Positions 50,877-58,605 of a DNA stretch of 64,000 nt are shown here, piece by piece (the first letter of the stretch is position 1; each line of letters opens with the position of its first letter). The position numbers and the translations under genes were made by a program. A model generated the notes under the pieces. It did not search any database, was not told the origin of the DNA, and worked only from the letters and a program-made list of their open reading frames with translations. The DNA is from a virus, in the IMG/VR virus record IMGVR_UViG_3300035180_001344, positions 1-64,000 of that record. One strand, 5' to 3'.

Positions 50877-51208
50877 TGCAGCAGTGCAGTAAGTGTTGCC
50901 ACTTGCTCATCCGTGATGATATCACCAAATGTCTTTTTGAAATCAGCTGGGTACCGCTTAATTGACCAACGCAGTGTTGCTTTGGCTTGTTCAAAAGACA
51001 TCCATGGTTGGGCACCGTTTGCAATTTTGATTGGACTTGTGACTGGACTAAATCCACGATCAAGAGGCAAGCCTCGGATCATGTTGTACGTCAGAATGTC
51101 AGTAGGTGACAAACGGCGGTCTTTGGCACGTGTCCTGAAATAGGTACGGAAAGCTTGGAATTGTTCTCGTGTGAGAAGGTAGGAAGGGAAAGTGATAGTT
51201 GTATTCAT
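50873..51208 (-). CDS. hypothetical protein
   Basis: The 111-residue protein (ATG 51208 behind GGAG) has a basic, helical core (RTYFRTRAKDRR), no family recognised. It follows an in-frame leader frame closely and overlaps the PTH2-like gene. Confidence 0.6.
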   Translation of the reverse strand: MNTTITFPSYLLTREQFQAFRTYFRTRAKDRRLSPTDILTYNMIRGLPLDRGFSPVTSPIKIANGAQPWMSFEQAKATLRWSIKRYPADFKKTFGDIITDEQVATLTALLQ

Positions 51209-51210
51209 GT

Positions 51211-51318
51211 TTATCTCCAAAAGTCAAAAAGTTTACGTTGCATAAACGCGCAGAAAGCGTGACTTGGGATAAACGGTGGGCCGTTAGCGAAGGGCACCTA
51301 CATCGAAGATTGGAACAT
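51211..51318 (-). CDS. leader ORF interrupted by a UAG codon
   Basis: ATG 51318 follows AAGGAAATAATC at SD spacing. Six codons (MFQSSM) are followed by TAG (51298-51300), then 28 open codons (starting VPFANGPP, ending KLFDFWR) to TAA (51211-51213), two bases before the next gene. The suppressor tRNA encoded at 60476 would read the UAG and yield 35 residues. Otherwise the product is a 6-residue leader, or translation begins at the GTG after the UAG. Confidence 0.45.
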
Positions 51319-51364
51319 GATTATTTCCTTGGTTTTACTGATCCACTATTGAACCAGTGATGAG

Positions 51365-51393
51365 AGTATATATGATCGAGTCAATGATGTCAA
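51365..51393 (-). promoter_or_regulatory. sigma70 promoter TTGACA-17-TATACT
   Basis: Perfect TTGACA (51388-51393) and TATACT (51365-51370), spacer 17. The -35 box overlaps the stop codon of the upstream gene. Its transcript would begin about 40 bases before the UAG-interrupted leader ORF. Confidence 0.85.
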
Positions 51394-51647
51394 CAGTTCG
51401 GTTCAACAAGCATGACAGTTGGGGGTTCTTGACTTCCCAACATCCCAATCACTTGATACGTAATTCCGTCAATGATGTAGTCATCATTCCAACAATGAAA
51501 TGAGTGCCCACTATCAACAGGTTCCAACTTTTCTCGCTTGATTCGATCCATCAAAGCTTGGCCTTCTGCTGCTGGCAGGTCAGTATATTTGAATGGGCAT
51601 ATTTTCTTGATATACGCCACAGCTTGCGCAGGTGTAAGATTGATCAT
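51390..51647 (-). CDS. small hypothetical protein
   Basis: I chose ATG 51647 (MINLTPAQ), just after the PRPP synthetase stop; the longer frame overlaps that gene. The 85-residue product has VDSGHSFHCWNDDY and GITYQVIGML but no recognised family. Confidence 0.6.
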   Translation of the reverse strand: MINLTPAQAVAYIKKICPFKYTDLPAAEGQALMDRIKREKLEPVDSGHSFHCWNDDYIIDGITYQVIGMLGSQEPPTVMLVEPNC

Positions 51648-51648
51648 A

Positions 51649-52596
51649 TTAGTCCAACATTTCTCGAATTGATGCACCAGTTGCAACACGGCTAATTGTT
51701 TCTGCAAGCAAGTTCGCCATAGACACCTGGCGAACCTTTTCACTCATCTCTTCTGGCAGAGGAATTGTATCTGTAACTACCAGCTGTTGCAGGTTTGAGT
51801 TATCAAGATTTACAGATGCGCTGCCTGATAATACGGCGTGGGATGCATATGATACAACGCGACGAGCTCCACCAACGTTAATCAATGCGTCAGCTGCTTT
51901 TCCCAACGTCCCAGCGGTATCAACCATATCATCAATCATCACACACGTACGATCGGTTACATCGCCAATAATATGCATTACCTCTGACACACCAGCTTTC
52001 GGTCGACGCTTGTCAACAATCGCCAGGTCCATGTCTTTTAGATTCTTTGCAACTGCACGTGCACGTGCCACACCACCAACGTCTGGTGAAACAATGATTG
52101 GATTTTCATCCATCCATTTGTGATAAATGTCAGATACAAACAAGTTGGTTGCAGAGATGTTGTCAACGGGGATATGAAAGAATCCTTGGATCTGTGTAGC
52201 ATGGAGATCAACAGTAATGACGTGATCAATCCCCACTGCTTCGATCATTGTTGCTGCTACCCGAGCAGAAATAGGTACACGAGAATAGCCGGGTCGGCGA
52301 TCTTGTCGAGCGTATCCGAAATAAGGAATTACAGCAATGATGTCTTGTGCTGATGACCGACGAAGAGCATCAGCGATCAAAATCAACTCCATTAGATTGT
52401 CGTTTGCGGGTGCACATGTTGGTTGAATGATGAATGCCTTACATCCACGAACATTGTCTTTGATTTCAACACGAATTTCTCCGTCGCTAAATCGTTCAAC
52501 GTCCATTCGTTCCAAGGGAAGATTCAACTTTGAAGCAATTTGTTGGGCGAGCTTGCGGTTTGCTGTTCCAGCAAACAATTTGATATCACCGATCAT
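51649..52596 (-). CDS. prs: ribose-phosphate pyrophosphokinase (PRPP synthetase)
   Basis: The 315-residue enzyme has all Prs motifs: RFSDGEIRVEI, YFGYARQDRRPG (ATP/Mg), VDLHATQIQGFF, VVSPDVGGVARAR, DKRRPK and VMIDDMVDTAGTLGKA (PRPP loop). It makes PRPP for NAD salvage and nucleotide synthesis. In some phages a Prs-like enzyme makes ADP-ribose pyrophosphate for NAD repair, so the exact substrate is open. I chose ATG 52596 behind AGGAG. Confidence 0.93.
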   Translation of the reverse strand: MIGDIKLFAGTANRKLAQQIASKLNLPLERMDVERFSDGEIRVEIKDNVRGCKAFIIQPTCAPANDNLMELILIADALRRSSAQDIIAVIPYFGYARQDRRPGYSRVPISARVAATMIEAVGIDHVITVDLHATQIQGFFHIPVDNISATNLFVSDIYHKWMDENPIIVSPDVGGVARARAVAKNLKDMDLAIVDKRRPKAGVSEVMHIIGDVTDRTCVMIDDMVDTAGTLGKAADALINVGGARRVVSYASHAVLSGSASVNLDNSNLQQLVVTDTIPLPEEMSEKVRQVSMANLLAETISRVATGASIREMLD

Positions 52597-52801
52597 GCAC
52601 ATCTCCTGAGTGTAGGTATTTCCGTGAATTTACATATATGTATGTTCCACTCACCATACTAACTAACGCTGCGTAGGGGTGAAACAGAACAATATCGAAC
52701 GTGATCAACGACAGAATTGGAATGATACCCAGCCCTATCAAAATAATCAACCCCATCATTCGTTGAAATTTTACGTACTCTCGAATAACCCGTGTACTCA
52801 T
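52586..52801 (-). CDS. small membrane protein
   Basis: The 71-residue protein has two hydrophobic spans (about 15-36 and 42-58) with a basic N-terminus, typical of a small inner-membrane protein. It overlaps the PRPP synthetase start by 11 bases. Confidence 0.55.
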   Translation of the reverse strand: MSTRVIREYVKFQRMMGLIILIGLGIIPILSLITFDIVLFHPYAALVSMVSGTYIYVNSRKYLHSGDVHDR

Positions 52802-52842
52802 GCTAATGATCCTTACCCAAACACTCGCTGCCGTTATAAATT

Positions 52843-52871
52843 ATTGTAAGTCAAACGCGCCGTAGTATCAA
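52843..52871 (-). promoter_or_regulatory. sigma70-like promoter TTGATA-17-TACAAT
   Basis: TTGATA (52866-52871) and TACAAT (52843-52848), spacer 17, on the minus strand, upstream of the membrane protein and PRPP synthetase. Confidence 0.65.
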
Positions 52872-52904
52872 CCAAATAAAGAAAAAGGGTAAAAGTAGAT
52901 GGGG

Positions 52905-52912
52905 ACTAAATA
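52905..52912 (+). promoter_or_regulatory. T4-late-like promoter ACTAAATA
   Basis: ACTAAATA on the plus strand, 30 bases upstream of the endolysin start. Confidence 0.4.
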
Positions 52913-52941
52913 CGTGACCTTATACCCAACAGGAGACCAAT

Positions 52942-53508
52942 ATGGCACTCACCAAACAAGATTTCGAAGCAGCCGCAGCAATTATCAACTGTGAACCAGC
53001 AGCAGTACAAGCTGTTGCATCAGTGGAGACGCGTGGAGGTGGTTTTGATCCAGAAGGATTTCCAAAAACATTGTTTGAAGGTCATTGGTTTTACCGTCTA
53101 ACTAACGGAAAGTTTGCTACATCAAATCCAACCCTGTGTTATCCAAAGTGGGATCGTCAGTTTTATGGTAAGACGTGGCAAGAAGAAAAGGCTCGGTTGA
53201 ATGCTGCAATTGAGTTGGATCGTAATGCAGCTATGCAATCTGCTTCGTGGGGAATGTTCCAGATTATGGGATTCAACCACGCAAAGTGTGGGTTTAAGAC
53301 TGTACAACAATTTGTGACAGCAATGTGCAAGAGCGAAGGCTCACAACTTGCTGTGTTCTCACAATACATTGTCAATTCTGGGTTGGATGATGAGCTTCGT
53401 GACAAGCGTTGGGCGGACTTTGCACGCCTGTATAATGGACCTGAATATGCGCAAAATAAGTACGATGTCAAATTGGCTCAATCGTACGCAGCCGCAAAAT
53501 CTGCATAA
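52942..53508 (+). CDS. endolysin, N-acetylmuramidase (DUF3380)
   Basis: The 188-residue protein has VASVETRGGGFDPEGFPKTL and FEGHWFYRLT, the hallmark of the N-acetylmuramidase family (PF11860) with catalytic E29. It has no signal peptide, so a holin would release it. It cuts the glycan backbone at lysis. SD AGGAGA and a late motif precede it. Confidence 0.92.
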   Translation: MALTKQDFEAAAAIINCEPAAVQAVASVETRGGGFDPEGFPKTLFEGHWFYRLTNGKFATSNPTLCYPKWDRQFYGKTWQEEKARLNAAIELDRNAAMQSASWGMFQIMGFNHAKCGFKTVQQFVTAMCKSEGSQLAVFSQYIVNSGLDDELRDKRWADFARLYNGPEYAQNKYDVKLAQSYAAAKSA

Positions 53509-53509
53509 G

Positions 53510-53538
53510 TTGACATTGTTGTTGAGGTATAGTACGAT
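53510..53538 (+). promoter_or_regulatory. sigma70-like promoter TTGACA-17-TACGAT
   Basis: TTGACA (53510-53515) and TACGAT (53533-53538), spacer 17, upstream of the phosphoesterase. Confidence 0.55.
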
Positions 53539-53565
53539 TTCCTCTCATCCATACGGGGAAATCTA

Positions 53566-54387
53566 ATGCTTTTACGAATCATGTCTGATATTCACTTGGA
53601 GTTCTCGGACTTCAAGATTCCTGACCTTGACACAGACCGTGAGACGGTACTGATCTTGGCGGGGGACATTGGTGTTGTTCATAAGGTTAGCAACCTCAAA
53701 GAGCGGTATATTCCCTTCCTGTCAAGGGCAAACATTCAATTCCGCAAAGTAATTTTGATCATGGGCAACCATGAGCACTACGGTGGTTCATTCCGCCGGA
53801 CCCGTGCCTTGCTGCAAGATGCAATAGGTCTTGCGATGTTGGAAAATGTCATGCTCCTTGAAAAAGAAACATATTTGGTTGACGATGTCGCTTTCATTGC
53901 AGCAACTCTGTGGACTGATTGTGATAAACATAGTCCGTTTGCGCATCAGTTGTTTTCAGGAATGAATGACAGCCGCGTGATCCGTACTGGTCCAAATGAA
54001 ACACTGCCGTATGAACGCAAGTTCAGTGCAGAGGCTTCGTGGGTTGACCACATGCATGCAAGCAAGTTCATCTTCAAAGACATTGTGGCGCAGAAGGATC
54101 TTGGTCGTAAGACTGTGGTTGTGACGCATCACGGTCCAACAATGCAGTCGATCCACGAAGCATACCGTGGCAGCAATATGAACATGTTTTATGCGTCCGA
54201 GCTGACAAATCAGATCATGGATACGAATCCTGATCTGTGGATCCACGGTCATACTCACAAGCAGTTCAGCTACTTGGTTGACGATACGTTGGAGCATTGT
54301 CAAACTCGGGTAATTGCTAATCCTCGTGGCTATCACGGACATGAGGATACATCTGGCTTTGATCAAACGTTAGTTGTGGAGGTGTGA
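53566..54387 (+). CDS. calcineurin-like metallophosphoesterase
   Basis: The 273-residue protein has MSDIHLEF, LAGDIGVV, MGNHEHYGG, THHGPT and HGHTHKQF, the complete dinuclear metal site. The substrate is unknown; families include phosphatases and cyclic nucleotide phosphodiesterases. It overlaps the next gene by TGATG. Confidence 0.9.
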   Translation: MLLRIMSDIHLEFSDFKIPDLDTDRETVLILAGDIGVVHKVSNLKERYIPFLSRANIQFRKVILIMGNHEHYGGSFRRTRALLQDAIGLAMLENVMLLEKETYLVDDVAFIAATLWTDCDKHSPFAHQLFSGMNDSRVIRTGPNETLPYERKFSAEASWVDHMHASKFIFKDIVAQKDLGRKTVVVTHHGPTMQSIHEAYRGSNMNMFYASELTNQIMDTNPDLWIHGHTHKQFSYLVDDTLEHCQTRVIANPRGYHGHEDTSGFDQTLVVEV

Positions 54388-54812
54388 TGGGACACTATGA
54401 CGAAAACCGTAAGTTTGACGACGAACGGCGTGCGGCTGGAAAGAGCCACGCTGGGAGTGGGACTCCGTTTCAATACACACTAACATCGAAGATTCCAATG
54501 GACCCAAAAGAATCGAAAATCAAAAAGGTGAAATTTGAGGTACAAGTTCCAACAGAAGTGTACTCATACACCACACTACGTGGTTGGTCTGATGGACCAA
54601 AGTGGGTGTGTGATACAAAGGGTGCTTTTGACATGTCTCAACGAGAACCAAACATTGGTGTGGTTAACGTTGACATTGAAGGTGTTGCAGAGTTTATCAA
54701 AACGTACCCTCATCCTGTTGGAGCATTCTACGTGATTGCTGATCACAAGGAAGTTGTCAAGTTGATTATCGATAACCCGGAGCGAGATATTAGACACCTG
54801 TTGATCGGATAA
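54387..54812 (+). CDS. hypothetical protein
   Basis: The 141-residue protein starts at ATG 54387 (a GTG three bases earlier is also possible). It has a charged N-terminus and a C-terminal IIDNPERDIRHLLIG. No family recognised. It is coupled to the phosphoesterase. Confidence 0.6.
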   Translation: MGHYDENRKFDDERRAAGKSHAGSGTPFQYTLTSKIPMDPKESKIKKVKFEVQVPTEVYSYTTLRGWSDGPKWVCDTKGAFDMSQREPNIGVVNVDIEGVAEFIKTYPHPVGAFYVIADHKEVVKLIIDNPERDIRHLLIG

Positions 54813-54815
54813 ATA
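54808..54815 (+). promoter_or_regulatory. T4-late-like promoter GATAAATA
   Basis: GATAAATA overlaps the stop of the gene ending at 54812 and lies about 15 bases before the first hairpin of the structured region. Confidence 0.5.
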
Positions 54816-54816
54816 C

Positions 54817-55150
54817 AAAATAGTCACCACAAGTAGTGGCTCGCTGAAACAATCAGCGTAATAACTAGAAACGTCAGGCGTGCAAGCCCTAACTGCCGCC
54901 GGAGTGGGAACAGAGACTGTGAATCCAGTCTAACGAGCCCGTGGTATGAAGCCCACAGAAGTAGACCAGCTTGGGAGCTATGCCAACTTTTCACAAAACA
55001 AACATGTGTCGTTCATGTCGCGAGGTATATTCCAATCAACTGCGAAAAAGTGGGGAGGGGATTATTATTAAATCCCGATTTTCTGTAAGTGCTCCTGAAC
55101 TAGGAGCTTGAAGTGAAACGAACGCTCCTAGTTCACCAACGGTATCGTTA
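54817..55150 (+). ncRNA. structured noncoding RNA region, class unknown
   Basis: A run of perfect hairpins begins right after the late-type motif: CCAC/GUGG, CGCUGA/UCAGCG, GGC/GCC, AGACUG/CAGUCU, GUGG/CCAC and AGCU/AGCU in 54827-54980. A long-range pair GGCUCG/CGAGCC encloses several of them. GGGATT/AATCCC follows, then a 12-bp inverted repeat (55096-55107 with 55124-55135) in competition with GCTCC/GGAGC (55091-55095, 55103-55107). Group I intron core motifs are not seen. Confidence 0.55.
54980..55111 (+). CDS. possible small CxxC protein inside the structured region
   Basis: A 43-codon frame begins at ATG 54980, two bases after GGGAG (a short SD spacing), and reads MPTFHKTNMCRSCREVYSN at its start. 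It ends TGA 55109-55111. The CRSC motif and basic content suggest a zinc-type small protein, but the strong hairpins argue that the RNA is the product. Confidence 0.3.
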   Translation: MPTFHKTNMCRSCREVYSNQLRKSGEGIIIKSRFSVSAPELGA

Positions 55151-55174
55151 TGATGCCGCCATGGAACTGGGATG

Positions 55175-55203
55175 TTGGTTTCCTTTATGGGTTTGAGTAC
55201 TAT
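55175..55203 (+). promoter_or_regulatory. sigma70-like promoter TTGGTT-17-TACTAT
   Basis: TTGGTT (55175-55180) and TACTAT (55198-55203), spacer 17, upstream of the NMNAT-Nudix gene. Confidence 0.55.
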
Positions 55204-55256
55204 ATACCTATATGATGGATAGACCGTCACATTTCACCCTTTGAAAGGATCTTTCA

Positions 55257-56288
55257 ATGTCTCACAAATACAAACTCCTCGTCTTTATTGGTCGGTTTCA
55301 ACCTGTCCACATCGGTCACGTCCAAGTAATCCAAGCTGCATTGTCAAAAGCCGATAATGTTCTGGTTCTTGTTGGTAGTTCCAATCAACCACGAACTGCA
55401 AAGAACCCATGGACATTTGCTGAGAGATCTGGAATGATCTCTATGTCTTTGGAACAACAAGAAGCAAAACGGGTTGACATGATTCCCCTTCGAGACCAGG
55501 CATACAACGATCAAAAGTGGGCTGTCTCTGTTCAGCAACATGTAGAAAATCATCTCGCTGCACTTGGACTTGATCCAAAGAGCAATGTGGGGATCATCGG
55601 TCACAGCAAAGATGAGAGCTCGTACTACCTCAAAATGTTCCCTCAATGGGATCTGGTAGAGCACGAAATGAACGAAGCAGTCAGTGCTACCGACCTACGC
55701 CGTGTGATGTTTGAAGAGATGAGCCTGAAATTTTTGACAGGCGTCGTCCCTGCACCTGTCGTCCAGGGCATTACAGCATTCAAGCAAACGCCAGAATATG
55801 CTGGGTTAAAGCGTGAATACGACATGATCAAGAAATACAAAAAGTCATGGGAAGTTGCTCCATATCCAGTGACATTTGTTGCTTCTGACGCAATCGTAAT
55901 TCAATCCGGTCATATTTTGCTGATTGAGCGAGGAGCAGCTCCCGGTGAAGGCCTGTGGGCTCTCCCTGGTGGGTTCTTGAATCAAAATGAGTACATTGAG
56001 GACGGAATGCTGCGTGAGTTGCGCGAGGAGACGAAGATCAAAGTCCCCATGCCAGTACTTCGTGGTTCAATTAAAGCATCTCGTGTATTTGACCGGCCAG
56101 ACCGGGATCCACGTGGTCGCATGCTTTCCCACGCATATTTGATTGAACTTCCGCCAGGTGAACTTCCTCTAATCAAGGGATCTGATGATGCTCGCAAGGC
56201 GAGATGGGTTCCGATTGCTGACATTGACGAATCGCAAATGTACGCAGATCACTTCCATATCATTAACTACTTTCTTGGTAGTCGTTGA
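55257..56288 (+). CDS. bifunctional NMN adenylyltransferase-Nudix hydrolase
   Basis: The 343-residue protein has an N-terminal nucleotidyltransferase domain (GRFQPVHIGHVQVIQAA with the HxGH motif, later GIIGHSKDESSYY). Its C-terminal Nudix domain has the box GGFLNQNEYIEDGMLRELREE. Bifunctional NMNAT/ADP-ribose pyrophosphatases occur in Synechocystis, Francisella and phages. It makes NAD from NMN and hydrolyses ADP-ribose, so it can rebuild NAD used by defence systems. Confidence 0.93.
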   Translation: MSHKYKLLVFIGRFQPVHIGHVQVIQAALSKADNVLVLVGSSNQPRTAKNPWTFAERSGMISMSLEQQEAKRVDMIPLRDQAYNDQKWAVSVQQHVENHLAALGLDPKSNVGIIGHSKDESSYYLKMFPQWDLVEHEMNEAVSATDLRRVMFEEMSLKFLTGVVPAPVVQGITAFKQTPEYAGLKREYDMIKKYKKSWEVAPYPVTFVASDAIVIQSGHILLIERGAAPGEGLWALPGGFLNQNEYIEDGMLRELREETKIKVPMPVLRGSIKASRVFDRPDRDPRGRMLSHAYLIELPPGELPLIKGSDDARKARWVPIADIDESQMYADHFHIINYFLGSR

Positions 56289-56289
56289 T

Positions 56290-56312
56290 AAAGGCCCTTC
56301 GGGGCCTTTTTG
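56290..56312 (+). terminator. rho-independent terminator with TTCG loop
   Basis: AAAGGCCC-TTCG-GGGCCTTT followed by TT, right after the NMNAT-Nudix stop. Confidence 0.9.
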
Positions 56313-56341
56313 TTGTCTTGTAAACTATAATTGGGTATACT
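56313..56341 (+). promoter_or_regulatory. sigma70-like promoter TTGTCT-17-TATACT
   Basis: TTGTCT (56313-56318) and TATACT (56336-56341), spacer 17, directly after the terminator, drive the next two genes. Confidence 0.65.
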
Positions 56342-56372
56342 TTACGTATTACCGTAACTATTAGGAGACGTA

Positions 56373-56813
56373 ATGGATATTCTCATTTGCTTTGCCATTG
56401 GAATGATGGCGTTAATCGCTGCTGCTCAATTGTCATATTGGGCTACTCATGGCAGAGAGATTCTTGCCCCTCAACTACGATCAGCAACGATGCTGCTTAT
56501 GTGCCTGACGATGTTGGTGTTTCTCCTGTTTGGCACACGGTTGTTTTTGCGTCCTGACGTTGCAATTACGTATACAGATCGCACGTTTGATCTATACAGT
56601 AACCAAACGATCAACGCATCGTCGCAAGTGATCATTGAAAGCAAACATCTCATTGGGTGCGAAGTCAACTTGGTTAAATCGTACCCGTTGATGTTTGTAC
56701 TTGGTAGAGAAACCAAAACGTTGAAGTTCAAACTCCCCTGCGATACGCTGTCTCCCGAGATGAAGACTGATATTGCAAACACTACCAGTTATTTGCGAGA
56801 GGACAAGTCATGA
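56373..56813 (+). CDS. two-span membrane protein
   Basis: The 146-residue protein has two hydrophobic spans (about 2-24 and 35-58) followed by a soluble C-terminal domain with two Cys, likely outside the cytoplasm. No family recognised. It overlaps the kinase gene by ATGA. Confidence 0.6.
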   Translation: MDILICFAIGMMALIAAAQLSYWATHGREILAPQLRSATMLLMCLTMLVFLLFGTRLFLRPDVAITYTDRTFDLYSNQTINASSQVIIESKHLIGCEVNLVKSYPLMFVLGRETKTLKFKLPCDTLSPEMKTDIANTTSYLREDKS

Positions 56814-57448
56814 GTCTAAACCCAGAAGCACCTCATATTCGGCCCTGGGCCGACAACAAATCGTTAACAGTAATCAACTTCTTTGGTGGACCTGGAACGG
56901 GAAAATCAACAACAGCAGCAGAACTATATGCGCTGATGAAGAAGCAACACTTCAAGGTTGAATTGATTCATGAGGTTGCAAAAGACTATGTGTGGGAACG
57001 ATGGAGTCACATTTTTCGTGAGCAGGATTGGATTTTTGCTCACCAACACAGACTGCAACGTCGTCTTGTTGGCCACGACATTGACTACGTGATTCTCGAT
57101 AGTTCATTGCTGCTTGGGATCTTCTATACGGCTGATGATTTTCCACCATCATTTAAGACGCTTGTGCGTGAAGTATTTGACTCATACACAAACATCAATT
57201 TCTACCTGGCACGAAGTGGTGAGTTTGACTATGTGCAAGCTGGGCGCAATCAAACGCTTGAACAAGCGCAAGTAGTTGACACACAAGTGTTGAACTATCT
57301 TCGTGACACAAACGTTCCTTTCTACGCCGTTAACGCTGGTGATACAGCAGCTATACAAACCCTTGGAATCATTCGACACCTGCGTGTGAAAGCTGGGATT
57401 GAACAACCTCACAAGGAATACAACATCAATAGTTGTGATAACACGTAG
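56810..57448 (+). CDS. P-loop NTPase, NadR-like ribosylnicotinamide kinase type
   Basis: The 212-residue protein has FFGGPGTGKSTTAAELY (Walker A, 26-34), then VELIHEVAKDYVWERW, YVILDSSLLLGIFY and NINFYLARSGEFDYVQAGRNQ. This is the AAA_28-type kinase fold of NadR. A nicotinamide riboside kinase beside NMNAT would complete a salvage pathway, but substrate is inferred. The stop is TAG; a TGA follows four codons later. Confidence 0.7.
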   Translation: MSLNPEAPHIRPWADNKSLTVINFFGGPGTGKSTTAAELYALMKKQHFKVELIHEVAKDYVWERWSHIFREQDWIFAHQHRLQRRLVGHDIDYVILDSSLLLGIFYTADDFPPSFKTLVREVFDSYTNINFYLARSGEFDYVQAGRNQTLEQAQVVDTQVLNYLRDTNVPFYAVNAGDTAAIQTLGIIRHLRVKAGIEQPHKEYNINSCDNT

Positions 57449-57459
57449 AAACGGAAATG

Positions 57460-57489
57460 TTGACTTCTAATAGGGTTTGCATATATACT
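57460..57489 (+). promoter_or_regulatory. sigma70-like promoter TTGACT-18-TATACT for the large RNA
   Basis: TTGACT (57460-57465) and TATACT (57484-57489) with an 18-base spacer (or TATATA at 16) lie right after the kinase gene and just before the large structured RNA region. Confidence 0.75.
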
Positions 57490-58600
57490 CCCTCATCGCT
57501 GAACAAAATCACTCTGCCGAGAGGTTCTGCAAAGCAAATCAGGTAAAAAGACCCTGTTGACTTCAAACCAGAAATCAATTAAAGTCTTCGAACTGAAACA
57601 AATTCTCTGAACGGAAGTTCAGCGTTAATGCAAGTTAACGAGACATATTGGTCAGCTGTGGTACTTGATACGACGTCAGTCGTAACCACACAAGACAAAA
57701 GAATACGAGGTATAGCTCGGATAAGCGTGGTAACACGTAAAAGGTATGGTCCTACACCGTATCGCCATCTTAAAAATGGTCAACCTATACAAGCCTAAGC
57801 ATCTCCTGAAAGGGAGTCGTCGGTGTAGACCGGCGCTAAGTGCGAAGCAGGTGTTGTGGAAAGAACGTTGGCCTAAGTGCCAGGATGCCGAAAGGCTACT
57901 GGGAACGCCGGTCGATGAAGAGTAACGGGTGGTGCCGACCTCACAACTAAACCAACTTGCCAACATGTATTGCTAAAGGTAGTACGACTGTCTGAGTCTC
58001 GCAAACTAAGGCTGGCGTGCAGAATGAGAGGGCTGGGGTTAGGGAAACCTGATCACGGATCTCAAAATTCGATTGAGTAGCCGGCAGGCGAAAGGTATGA
58101 GGTGTGTTGTATTGTGTGCGCCAAAAGTGTATACAGCAACGGGACGCACACATCTCGGTAGGTTATGTCCAGGGATGGACAATCAACTCTAATTTGATTA
58201 CATCTAAAAACGCAAAGTTGCGTCCGACGTAGTGTGAAAATGGCTTAATCCTTTGGCTGAAAAGCAACAAAGGTAACCAAAGCTCGCAAGGCAGAGGTTA
58301 TTGATAAGGAGTCGCACATAGGGTGTAGCAGCCCGAACAGCTCGCAAGGTTGGTGGTAGACAAGATATCGAATAGCATTACGTGACAAGTGAAACGCCAC
58401 ACTTCAAAAAAGGCAGTCATGGTGGCTTACAACCTCGCGGTTGTGGAAACGAGTAGAACCTAGGGTGTCGCAGCCTATTAGGATAATGACTCAAAAGAGC
58501 TGCTCATAATGGTGTATTCTCAACCATATAAAACTGCACTGTTCTCGAAAGAGAACTTTGCCGTTTGCGGTTCTGGTAACTGTAAACGGCAAAGACATAT
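57490..58600 (+). ncRNA. large ornate noncoding RNA, GOLLD/ROOL-like candidate
   Basis: About 1.1 kb without a credible ORF holds over twenty perfect hairpins on the plus strand, many capped by GNRA-type tetraloops. Examples are CTGAAC-GGAA-GTTCAG (57607-57622), TACGAC-GTCA-GTCGTA inside TGTGGT/ACCACA (57657-57690), CGTG-GTAA-CACG (57726-57737), GCC-GAAA-GGC (57887-57896), TGTGTGCG/CGCACACA (58113-58152) and GTTCTC-GAAA-GAGAAC (58541-58556). A motif AGGGTGTMGCAGCC repeats at 58320 and 58462, and GCTCGCAAGG at 58282 and 58340. It has its own promoter and ends beside tRNA-Met, the usual setting of giant phage RNAs. The class assignment is inference. Confidence 0.72.
58557..58593 (+). other. 11-bp hairpin between the large RNA and tRNA-Met
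   Basis: TTTGCCGTTT (58557-58566) pairs perfectly with AAACGGCAAA (58584-58593). It may end the large RNA or serve as a processing signal ahead of the tRNA; no T-run follows. Confidence 0.6.
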
Positions 58601-58605
58601 ACAAT

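Noticed and set aside
54817-55150. Group I intron
   Set aside because: The conserved P7/P3 core sequences are not found and no interrupted gene flanks it.
55036-55230. Minus-strand 64-codon frame opposite the structured region
   Set aside because: No ribosome site, no neighbours on that strand and it opposes the promoter of the NMNAT gene.
57676-58153. Minus-strand frames of 68-96 codons inside the large RNA
   Set aside because: They cross the perfect hairpins, have no SD, and their residue composition looks random.
58282-58475. CRISPR-like short repeats
   Set aside because: Each motif occurs only twice, at irregular spacing, and forms hairpins of the large RNA. No cas genes are present.
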